Source: Cryptomeria japonica (Eukaryota; Streptophyta; Pinopsida; Cupressales; Cupressaceae). Taken from it: a stretch of 64,000 nucleotides of DNA. Position numbers and translations under genes: made by a program. The notes below the pieces were generated by a model, which saw only the letters and a program-made list of their open reading frames with translations, was not told the origin of the DNA and made no database searches. Location: contig NC_081413.1 in assembly GCF_030272615.1 (NCBI RefSeq), positions 557,405,136 to 557,469,135 on the forward strand, read 5' to 3'. Shown here piece by piece: positions 39,001 through 51,000 of this stretch. Numbering within the stretch: position 1 is the stretch's first letter; each line of letters starts with the position of its first letter.

Positions 39001-42000
39001 AGGTCCAACCTTGACAACTTGTTCTCAACTACACTTTTGCAACATTTTTTTTGCAATTCGACAAAATTTACAACATTTAGCAACTTCTGACACCTTTTGA
39101 CAAAATTGACAACTTTACAACCTTATTTTGCATTTTGACCTCAATTCTCAATCATGACGCTTTGTCATGGATTCAGGACTTGAAACTTGAATTCTTGACC
39201 TGATCACACTATAAGGATGGACTTTGCTTTCTAGGTCATTCCAAGGGTCACTGAACACACTTTTCCCAGACTCGACAAGATAAAATGAAATCCTCTCAAA
39301 AAGGCTAAAAGACTAAAACTATTGCCAAGCTAAACAAAAGCTAAACCAAACACTAAGCTAGAAAGTGAAAAAGTGGGGGTCCCCATTTGCAATGGGTTGT
39401 GTGTTTTTACAACACAACACTATTGATGTCAAATTTACTGCTGAGCAGATTAAAATGATGAAAATAAGGGATGGGCAACATAGGGATTTCCCCAAAGGTA
39501 AAATAAGTTGGTGGAACACTTGGCTGCAAAAACCTTAAATTTTGGAAATTTGAGGATGGGGCAAGGCACTACGCATACAAGCCTTTCGGAGGATTTCTCT
39601 TACCTCCATGCTAACAGGGAAGATGTGTATGATTTCCTAGGTCTTGGGCGTGCAGGGGTGGTAGGATAGTTCAACTTATCTAAATAGTTTTTTCTGGATA
39701 TGAATAAGATCAATGTCAAACTTAGAGCCTTGCATGTGAAATTTGATAGTAATGTTGGAAGGATTGAGGGAAGATCCAATTCCTCTCATGATTTAAATGA
39801 AATTCATTCTAAGATGAATGTAATGGCTAATCAGATTTCCCTTCTGAAAGTTGAGCATGACACTAGATTAAAATCCTGGAGGACGAAATACAAGAGGTTA
39901 ACCATAACCTCAAAAGGATTCTTTAGAATAGCCACTGCTCAATTCAATATAGTGCAGAAGGCATCACGCTTCTGACCAAGAAGTTGAATGAGCTTAGAGA
40001 GGAGCAATTTGTTGATTTCGGGACTGGGTATCAGAATGAAGACCAGCATCCTAAGGACAAGGGGGACAAGGGGAAACAGGTCACCCAAAATGTTGAGAAA
40101 GGGCCTAGTGCTTGTACGAAGAAATTGTTCTAGGATGAGAAGAAAGAGCTGCTGGATTTTACTAATCTCCAGAAGAATTTCTATTAGCAAGAACTTGAAG
40201 CTGCTGAGACGTTGTAGAAAATGCATTAGTTTTTTGGTGTCTCTGTTTTTGCTGTGTTTTTCTTTTTTGTCTGCTGTTTGTTGGCTGTTGGTTGGCTATG
40301 TTATCCTTATGAAAATGTGTTGTAAACATGGTTTTGGGTCCCTTCAAAACCCGTTTTATCCTATAATCAAAAACAATTGAAGGGGTCGACAAAAGCTACA
40401 GTAACCTTTGTTGATAGCTTGCTATTTCAATGGAAGGAGCTAGATAACTTCAAATTTCGATCTTTGGCATTATTGACAAGGCTAAGGAGTTCGTGGTAAG
40501 GATAGAACCTTTGATCTATTCTTATCGCACTAGTAGTGAAAGGGATAGAAATTGAAGGTGGCAACTTTTGAGATTGGTGATGACCCCATATGATGGCAAA
40601 GGTGAGGTGAGATCTTTGTGGCTTGGCTAGGGTGCTTGCACACATTATGCACATTGGTGGGAGTAGTGAATGCATTAGTAGACTTTTGTAGGGATATACT
40701 ATGCATAGATTTTATGAGGACTGAATTGTGTGGGCTTCCATAGGTCTGCAAGGAGAACTTTCCTTGTCACATTTAACACCATTTGCGCTCCTGTTGGTCC
40801 CTTGTGCACTTCTTGTTGGATCTCATTTGAATTTCTTCTTGAAGAGAACTCCTCCAAAGTACTTGTTAGTAACGCATCTAATACAATAAGAGGCCTACCG
40901 ACAAAAATGATGTCAACTTATTATATAGTCAATTCCACATTACTTGTATCCTTTGAAAATATAGCCATTGAGAGAAATTTTTTCATTCTTACACTTTCAT
41001 GAATACCATGACTTGGAATGATTTTGCATTTGGGAACTATTGTGACCTAATTCACACATCGCCCCATCGCAGATGGGGATCCCCAGTACCCCCAGTTTTT
41101 CGCTTTTTAGGGTTTTGTCCTAGCTCTGTAGTTTCATGAGTCCATTTTCTGATAGAGTTTTGAGTTTGAGTTTCTAAGGTCATCCTAAGCCAAGTGGAGA
41201 GAAATCATGTTCAAAATCATGTATGAATGTTGTCAAAGGGCTTAGAAGGTCTAAAGGACGAGGATCGCAATTGCGTTGGGTCATTTCTGACAACTTCCAA
41301 TTTTTAGGAATTTTTGCTTTTTTTCTTTTTTTTGTGCTTTTTTGAAAGTGGCATCTGAGTTTTGTTCCTTAAGTCATTTCATTGCTGCCCATGTTCTCAG
41401 AATTTGAAAACCTTGTCTCTAGGTATAAAAAGTAGGGCTTCGAAATTTTTGCTTTTTCTGAGATTAGGGTTTTGTTTTTTAGGTCATTTCAGCCTTGCCC
41501 ATGTCTTCAGATTTGAAATTTTTTGCTTCTGAGTATAAAAAACAGGGTTTTCTTTTTTTTGATTTTTTTGAGATTAGGGTTTTGATCTCCATGCCATATT
41601 ATTACTACCCATGTTCTCATAATTTGAAAATTTGGTCTTTAAGAGTAAAAAACAAATGCAAACCCTAATTAGGGTTTTGTTCTAGAAGATCAGCCATATG
41701 ATCAGTACCCATGTCCTCAGATTTGAAAAATCATGTCTTTAAGTGTAAAAAGCAAGGTAAAATTTAATTAGGGTTTTTGTTCCAGATGAACGTGGCAAGT
41801 CAAAAATGGACATGGCAAGTCAGAGATGGATATGACAGTTTGAATAAGTGTGAAAAATGGCTGTCCAGATGAAATTCGCCCAAGGGAAGAATGGAGAGCA
41901 AGTAGTCTAGGAAGATGGTAGAGAAAGCATGAAATTCGCCAAGCATACATGGCAGAAGACCTTCCAAGTCTGCCCAAGGCAAGAAGTAAAGTTGTCCGAC

Positions 42001-45000
42001 ACTTGCTAGACTCCTACCTCCAGTTAGCTAACTCATGGCGAGGGTCAAGCAAACTCCTACCTTTGGTTATGGTCAAGCAAACGAAGTTGGTATCATGTCT
42101 TCAAGTCCGCCCTAGGCACAAGGCAACATGTCCAAGCTTTAGCAAAGTCCGCCCTAAGCATAAGGTGAAGAAGTGTCCAAGCCTATTCAAAGTCTGCCTA
42201 GGGTGGATGATAAAACATGTTCAAGAAGACATGGAATCCACCAAGCATATATGTCATGAGAACCTTAAACTCTGCCTTGGCTAATGCACTCTCAAGTCCG
42301 CCCATGATAAAGTGGCAAGGGGTTGAGAAAGTTTGCCTTGGTTGAATGGCATGGAAGCTTCCAAGTCCACCCTTGTCTAAGGAAAGCATAAACTAAAGTC
42401 CGCCTTGGATAAAAGATGTCACAAGACCTTCCAAGTCCGCCACAAAGGAGGATAAAAGCAGATTAAAGCATAATGACATGGGATATGCAAGACAAAGTCT
42501 GCCTAGCATTGGAAAAACATAATTTAAAGCTAAGTTTGCCAAATCTATGGAAAGTTGAAAGAAAATTTAAAGGCAAGGTTGAACTTGGCTAAAGACATCT
42601 AAAGTCCACCTTAGGAAGTTTTCAAGTCCGCCATTCAAGAAGATGAAAGCATGGCAAGGTGTATTCAAAGTTCGCCTAGGGAGAAGAAAGCATGAAGGCA
42701 CAATCAAAACACTTGTCCAAAGACCTTGAAAGTCCGCCCTACTAAGTGTGTGGCACAAGCAACCTAAAGTCCGCCCAAGAAGTTTGGAAGTTGAAATGGC
42801 AAGAGGTTGGTAAAATCCACCAAGATTGTCAAGGCACATCTCAAGTCCACCTAGGCATATGTAAAGGTTGGCACACACTCTTCCAAGTCCGCCAAAACAA
42901 GGAGAGAATTAAAGCAAACAAGGATGGCACATAGTCTTCCAACTCCGCTCTAGGAAAGCTAAACAAAGTTGGCACAACTTCTTCCAACTCCACCTTGTCC
43001 AACAAACTTCAAAGTCTGCCCTTGGCTAGACATGACCAAAGTCCGCTTAAGTCGAGTAATACGAGTAAAGCAAGTTTGGAAGAACGACATCCAAGTCCTC
43101 CACAAAGGAGGATAAAAAGAAAATAAAACAAAAGACGTCCAAGCCTATTCAAAGTCCGCCCTACATTGAACAAGTCAAGCAAACACAAAGCAAAGATCAA
43201 GAAGACATGAAAATTTGCCTAGAAGAAAATAAAATTTGGCCAAAATGAATTGTCCAAACACTTAGGAAGTTCAATCAAACACAAGTTGGCTAGGCATAAA
43301 TGGAATATGTGAAGATGCCTAAGCTAGACATAAAAATTCGCCCAAGGCTTGGAGATTAGACATGAAAATCAACTTGCCATGATGAAGAGAGAAAAAATGG
43401 CTAGAGAAAATAATTTTGACACAAAAATTGCACATGAAATCAAGGGTCCAATGACGAACGGGTTGGAAAATAATATTTTAACACGAATATTTTTAATATT
43501 TTCCAACACTTGAATTATTTTCGAAAGAAAAATAATTTCAACACTTCAAAATATTTTTAAAAGAATTATTTTCGAAAGGAAAATAATTTCAATTTTGGGA
43601 ATTAAAAGAAAGTTCTAGAAGATTCCTGAATTAAGGATAAATTTGAGAGAAATAAAATTTTCCATTTTGGAAAGATTTAAAACATTAAAACACAAAAAAA
43701 CAAACAAAAAAGAAACACAAAGAAGAAGCTTCCAAGTTTTAAAACCTTAAACTCTATATATTCTGAACCAGTCACTTTCAAATTCATTATTCAGGTTGAG
43801 AATTTGGAGAACAATTGAGAAGAATTTGTTTTCTCAGATTTTTGAGGAAATTGATTTTCAAAGAGGAATTTTGAAGAAGTGAATTTTTCCCGAGTGTTGA
43901 AGTCAAGAAATTAAGTGTTTTATTTCTGATTTTAAGACATTTTCAGAATTGAAGGTGAATTTCAGTCACAAAGATCAATTTCTGAGACATAAAATTTGAA
44001 ATTGACTGAATACTTCTATCATTTTGTCTTATTTCTCTCAATTTTATCAATTTCTTGGCCAAACCCTTCACTTCAGTCTGCTTTTTCGCAGAAATTTAAC
44101 CTTCTTATAGGCTGAAAGTGAAATTTTCAGATAAAAGATAAAAAATCAGACTTAGAATCTTGAAAATAATATTGAATTTTTATGTGTTATGCAGGTTAAT
44201 GACCACCAAAGGAGCACCTTCCAGAAAAGCACCAATGAAGTTTGCTAGTAAAAGAGCTCAGCAAGAATCCAAGATCAAATCTAAATGGAAGAATATCACA
44301 GATACCTTGGACATGTGGACTTAGAAGAATTCAAGAAGAGAATGTATGGTCATGATGGACACCTGCCGACACCCATTGCCTACCGAATGATGAGGAATGG
44401 CATCGTCCAAGCAGCTGGATTCCCTCTGGCTAAACAATGTGCTGAGCTGATAGTTGAATGTGCTAGGCACTACAATGCACAGTCAAGGGAGATCATTGCA
44501 CCTGATGGAAGAGTTTTAGCCAATCTTTCAGAGTTATCCATTCGGGAAACGTTTGGAATTCCAAAATACAATATTCCAAAATACAATAAGACCTCCTATA
44601 AGACCAAAGAAGATACCCAAAAGATTTATGATGCCCAGTTTGAACTCTGTGCAACAAATGTTAACAAATCATGGTTGGAAAAGAAAAGACCCCAAGGGAA
44701 AGTACCAAAGCTCCTGCTACGTCCATACTTCAAGGAAGAATATGGTGACATTATCTTATTGCTGAATAGAGTAGTGGGCAGCCCTAAGGGTGCACCATTC
44801 GAGACATGGATGTATTACTTCATAGATGAAATTACCTCGGGAGTTAGGATGTTCAATTAGTCCTGCATAATCATCAATAACCTTCATGAGCAGTTGATAA
44901 ATTTGGAGAAGACAGACATTTTACATGAGCTCCTATGTTATCTATCTATTGGTTGGCACTTACAGATATTCTAGATTCATTTGCAGAGGCGTAGTTGACA

Positions 45001-48000
45001 ATGGAGAAAATGAATTCTGGTCTTATGATTGTTACCCGCAGCTGCAACTTAACGAGAAGAGCTATCGAGCACATGATGCATTCCTAATGTACATCACAAG
45101 AATATTACAAGGAGGAACCCACCAAAGGTTATTTTCTGAAGCCAAAAGTTTGATCAACAAGTATGGATCTTGCTTCATCCAGTTTCCACAATTCACCTAC
45201 ATAAGAGTCCAAGGTTTTGATGGTCGTCCGTACCGTCTTCTAATGTATCCAACCAACAGGATAGTTCTACTTGAAGTTCTCAGGCAACTTGAAACATATC
45301 AGAGCTTCAAAAGAATAAGGCAGAAAGCAGCTATATCCTTTCCATTCTTTATTGGAAATATGGAAAAGTCTTGTTCGACAACGTAGGCAGCTGAAAGTGC
45401 TAGGCTGGAGATGCAGTGGTACCCTTTCACATTCTAGCTAACTATGATCCTCACAACAATATCAGTTCAACGAATGAAGAAATATTCAGACACAGAGTAG
45501 ACAAAAGATTTCTGGGCTAATGTTGCTGATGAGTATGATATCAGGAAAAGATTATGTTCTAGGCTGTCAGCAAGCTTGATCAGGATGACTGAACCTTTCC
45601 TTGTACCGGATTAGCTGGAAGATGATGCAGAATACACTCAGCCTGACTTTGATGAGCATGCACCTCTTTCTTCTATCAAATGGTCAGAACCAGAGCATGC
45701 GGACTTCACCACCTTGATGCAACCAGTTATGAAATATACTAGGTGGTGGGTTGATTAGCAGTGTCATAGACTGAAATAGAGAAATGTAACCTTGACTTAT
45801 AATTTGATGGGAGAAGCGGAAGGATATTCTTTAAATGAGGAAGCAACTCAAAGTGACAGACCAATTGAAAGTGCTAAAAAGAAAGGGAAGACAGTTGCAG
45901 ATGAAGGACTTGTTTAGAAGAAACAAAGGCTAGAACCATCTCATTCTGCCACATCTAAGAATGAAAAATATATAATAACTGTTGATGAATCATTGGCTGA
46001 GGTAAAGATTCCTTCTTCGGTTCATGAGGAGAATGCAGAATCAGTCCATCAAGAAGATGAATAGCCATCGTCTCCTACTGGCACAAAGATCCTAGAATCA
46101 GACAATGAAATGGATGTTGAGGAAGGAGAGTTTCAAGAGGGAATGATTTTCACTCTTCGAGGTATTGCACGTACAAAAGGCAATCAAGAATTGGAAGGCA
46201 TTGAGCAACCCGCTGTTCCTGATTGGCTGAAGGAAAGGTTGAAAATAAACACACATGTAGTAGAAGAACAAGAAGAAGATGACATGGCTGATTTCTTAGC
46301 TAGGTTAGAGCAAACTACAGTAAAGAAACTAGCCAAAAAAATTTCCACCATCCAAAGAGATGAAGCAGGCAACTGTACAATGCAGATAGCTGTGCCAAAG
46401 GTAGACAAGGCAAAGGGAGATATTGGTCCCCATGAGTATGAGATTACCACCTTTGACTTGGGCCCAAGCACAAAGACCCAAGTAAAAGAAGACTTGGACA
46501 ATTCAGTCGCTTCCATGAAGGCAAAGCTGGATGAAGAGACAAAAAAGATGAAATAATATAAGAAAGAAGTTGAGCGCTTGAAAGATTACATTCAACATTT
46601 GACTACTAAGCCACTTGATCAAGCAAATTCAAAAGCTCTTCCGCTCTTGAATTCACAAGAAGTCGCTGAAAATACTAAGGAAGAAAAGATAACAGCTAGA
46701 GAGACTAAAGATTGGATGGAAAATATAAGGAAAGAAGCAGCCACGTTTATGGAAGGAATATCATCAGCATATGAACAAACCTCTTCTTTACTTTCCAGGA
46801 TTGAGAACATGGTAGAAGTGTGGGTTGACTTCCAGGATATTCAAGATAGAATTATCCCATGCCTTAGCGAGCTGAAAGGAGTCCCACCACAAGAATTGGT
46901 GAATGGAAAGATAATTGAAACAAGGGTTGCTTATGACTTCAACAGTTGGCACTGGACGCTGGTTGCACAGAATGAAGTCGTAGAAAAAGTAAAGGTTGAT
47001 GCTGACATAATAGAAGTATAGATAAAGGCGATTTAGGATAAAATTCTCCTTATAGTTGCAGAGATACTTGGGAAATAAACTATTCGAGAAAGGGATATGC
47101 AGTTGGAGAATTTGAAGGTCAGAACACAAGACATCTTCTTTGCCATCACAGGACCAGTTTTGAAGAGTAATTTGGCTAAGGAATCGAACCTCCTGTCCAT
47201 CAGAAATGCTTTTCATAAGCAAGAACTAGACTGGGAAATCACTTTTGCTCTATGTGCAGATGACTTGGAAGGACTAGAATTCAGGATCAACATGTTGCCA
47301 CATGTCACAATGGAGGAAGTTGACCAAATTGTGTCCAGGCTCATCAAATATCAGAAGAAGGGGGTGCAGTCCTAAAAGATAGCATCTTGTGCCACTTGTC
47401 TCATTTGCAGTTAATCTTGATCTTATTTTGGGAAACTTTGATTAGGGTTAGGTTGTCTTGATCTAGACCGTTGATCTTAGATTGATCTCGGCCATTCATT
47501 TGTTTTCAAAAACTCTATATAAACTCATTCTCTCATTTAATTTTAGTGTGGAGAGATTTATGAAATTGTTGCATAGAGCTATTTGAGTAATAAAAGTTCA
47601 TTATCAGTATTGTCTTGAAATCTTTTTATTGCTAAATGGTTGCATATTCCCTTCAACACTTAGATTAAATTTGCTCAAGTTATTTGCTTTGAAGTTAGAT
47701 GAATGAAGGATTGATAAGTTTAGATTGCTGAAATTTTGCTCATACTTTTGTTGGATGGATGATTTTTCGTTCAATGTGTAAAGTTAGCCTGAGCTTTTGA
47801 TGTGGATGCTTAACTTCTGCTTTGAGTAATATTGTTCAATTGCTGGTGTTATTCTTGAGTGTGAAAATCTTAAGCACAACCATAGAAGATTGCACCCGTT
47901 GTGCGTAGTTGTCCAAGTGTGGCGAAACAAAGTGTTGTTACCAGTTTCACCCAATCTTTACCATCTCTTGAGTTCATGGGAATAGCTTAAAAGTAGCATA

Positions 48001-51000
48001 GAATTCCCAAACCCTACCATTTTTATCTTTTATGAAGTCCTAAATCAGAAAATCCAAAAACAAAGAGCAGTCATTGATAAATTCACCTAAGTCTGGCTTG
48101 TGAATGATACCAATTGATAAGTGGAAGTCCCCCTTGAGATTTTCAGCATACACTACCTAAGAAGCTATCCCACTAAAGTCGCTTGTTCGCACATATAGAC
48201 CTTGGAATTGCCATATGATCTTCTCGCAATCTTAGCATAAGCGGTGGTTTTTCAGGAGAGGATAGAGTATCCTTGTTTTATTTTATTCTAATCTTTGGTA
48301 GATGATAAAACAGACACCAACAGGAACTCATTAGGTACTTTTCCCATGGGCTCACTTTACCTAATTCTTGATAACCATTGGCATGTAATGACATGGTACT
48401 TTCTCACTCGTAGTTTATTGTGAAATTTGGATTTTTGGAGTAGAAGCAACCATCAATATACGCACCTTTGGATCATCAACTTATTCACTAAGTAAGTCAA
48501 CAATTGGTTTTCTACATCAAATACAAAGGATCTTTTAGGGAGTAACATTGAAATTTTTAGACGACATATGCCATCACAAACGCTTTTCTGTTTGTGCTAT
48601 AATTGTTCTAAGATTTTCGCATCAGCTTGCTTGCAAAGTACATTGGGTGGTCTAGCTTATGTTCACCTTGCCAAGACAATTTATATCAGATTCTATACTT
48701 CAATTCCAACACATGGCTGTGAAATTTCTTGTTCCACTTCAAGTAAAGTAAGATTGATATACTGATCAATCTTAGGCTTAAATAATCAAATGCTTCTTGT
48801 TGTTTCCTGCTCCAAATCAATAGAACTCATTTGCTTGCTAGGCTGTTGAATAAGCTTGACACTTGTGTGAATTTGTTCAAGAACCTTTGATAATACTTAA
48901 CATGGCCTAACAACAACCTTATTGCTCCTATGTCTTGTGGAACCTCCATATTGTAATGTCCCTTGTAGAGACACTTAAATTTTGCCTATAATTTATGGGA
49001 TTTAGATAACCAATATGGCAAGAACTAATGCATTAAATCAAGTTGTATAAATTGATCTAGATATAAACTATGGCACCTTTCGTCTTATTTTAGAACAGCT
49101 TCTACATTGAATTGATTCACACTAATCTTGATTGTTGATCACTTATACATTAATATAAGAAGGGATTATGTTAATAATATTGATGCCACGTGCTGGAGAT
49201 GATTTGATAAATCGAAGGATTAGTCCTCTATGGATTGGTCCCCATGCTCTTCATTCCTTGATCGATTTGTGATTTTCTTCTCTTATGTATGGCAGTGGTT
49301 TACAGATTTGCTTCCTTGATCATGATTATATGGCAATGGTATGCTGTTGTATTTCGAATCTGATTATTATCTTAAGGATGCTTGGTGGAAGATCCTGGAT
49401 GACATGCTGATATGATATCCTTAATATGCTGAACATTTTGTTGATGGTCTTGAGGTCTTTGCTTACCCAGATTGGGTGTAGATGTATTACATAATTCTTG
49501 GACTCATCTTCGATGCAATTCTGTTAACATTCTCATTATCAGCCTGACTTATGGATCCTCCAGGGTACTTCATGAACAGACTTCATGAACAGATACATGT
49601 TTACCCTTTTACAACCTAATATTAGTACTGTTTACACTTGTTGCTTTCTAACTTCTAAATACTAAGGCTGTCATCCTTGATCATGCAAATGTTCTGCTCT
49701 TTACTTGCTAGGTCAAAGATGGGGACATTACACATATTCTCGATGACACATATTAGATCCATCTTCCATGTATTTTGACATTTGTACCTGTTGTGACCAT
49801 TTCACACATCGCCCCATTTAAATGGGGACCCCCTCTTTTTGCTCGTTGTTGCTCGCCTTTCGCTCTGCTTTTTAGGGTTTTGGTAGTTTGTCAGTTGTCT
49901 GGATTTAGGGTCAAGCCTTAGGGTTTCTGTTTTGTCGTTTTCAGGCCAAAGTCCAGTTAGTTTTGAGAGCTTTTTTGAGCTTCCTTTCGTAGGATGCAAT
50001 TTTGAATAAAGTGAATTCGCCAGGCTAAGTGAGTTGGTCTATTTTCAATTGGAATTTTGAATGAAGAGTCTAAATTTGTCTAAGTGTGAATGATGAAATT
50101 GCGAATTTTGTCCAATTGAGTGATTTTGACCAAATTTTGAAAATTTTGATATTTGATCCCGGGCATTGGAAATGACTTGTTTTTACCTTGTAAAGTGATC
50201 AAAATCCCGAAATCATGATATTTTGGCCTGTAGGAGCAAAATCGCTCCTGTCCCTCAGTGAAGGACCGGAGCTCGTTTTCAAAAATCTTACTGTCCCTGC
50301 AGGATCAAGATGATTTTTTTGAGTGGAAGTGGTAAAGGGAGGCGTGATCTTTCCGTTGAATATAATTTGAAGAATTTCATGAGCATGGAAATGCCCCAGG
50401 AGTGAAAATCGCTCCTGTCCCTCAGTGGAGGACCGGAGCTCAAAATCAAACATTGCCTTGTCTTTGCAGGATTTAAGCAACTTGACGATTTGAAGAGATC
50501 AAAGGAGATACATTTCATCAATTGAATATAATTTGGAAACGCGAACATGAGGAAAAATGAACCAAAAATGTAAAATCGCTCCTGTCCCTCAGCTAGGGAC
50601 CAGGGCGAACTCAGTGATAGCTCCCGTCCCTCTCCCAGGGACCAGAGCGAAATTTCTCATGAGGCATGTTTTGGGCAAAAAGCAAGCAAGTTTTAGGTTT
50701 AAGGCAAGAAAGGAGGGTGAAATGAACCTGTTGAATACAAATTGAAGATTACAAGACATCAATAGGAGACTCAAATTGGCCTAGGCGCTCCTGTCCCTCA
50801 GTCAGGGACCAGAGCGATTTTTGCCTTAGGTCAATTTCTTGCCAAATTTGAATGAATTCCAAGCCAAAGATGAATGAAAGGATACATAACGAGACCATTG
50901 AAGATAAATTTGGCAGTTGGCAAAGTGTAGTTGAGCTTGAAAATGCAAATTCGCTCTTGTCCCTCAGCCAGGGACCAGGGCGAAATGATGATTATCTTGC

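Larger units (their letters stand above)
34820..40390 (+). mobile_element. Remnant of an RNase H-bearing retroelement, copy 2, split by element C
   Basis: RNase H-like domain at 34820-35275, a weak coding trace at 35480-35735, then element C, then the continuation at 39425-40390. Removing element C and one target copy joins FSTDGKA-T-DVKFTAEQIK in one frame, which fixes the insertion point. After several stops the frame at 39700-39975 is coiled-coil-like, and a hydrophobic stretch follows near 40210-40300. The layout resembles 24060-26150 on the other strand. Confidence 0.55.
41038..48322 (+). mobile_element. Element A: 7.3-kb solo-LTR-like unit carrying a gene
   Basis: Begins TATTGTGACC (TG changed to TA relative to B) and ends GACACCAACA, with perfect 5-bp duplication GGAAC (41033-41037, 48323-48327). 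Order: terminal hairpin CCCCATC-GCA-GATGGGG, an array of about 26 AAGTCCGCC-like motifs (41960-43165), a TATATAT site (43754), a leader ending in an acceptor-like ATGCAG, the reading frame (44199-47375), a second TATATAAA site (47516) and the common end block (GAGAGGATA at about 48258). No primer-binding site or second long repeat is present, so by structure it is a solo LTR. That size, and a gene inside, are unusual. Confidence 0.8.
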
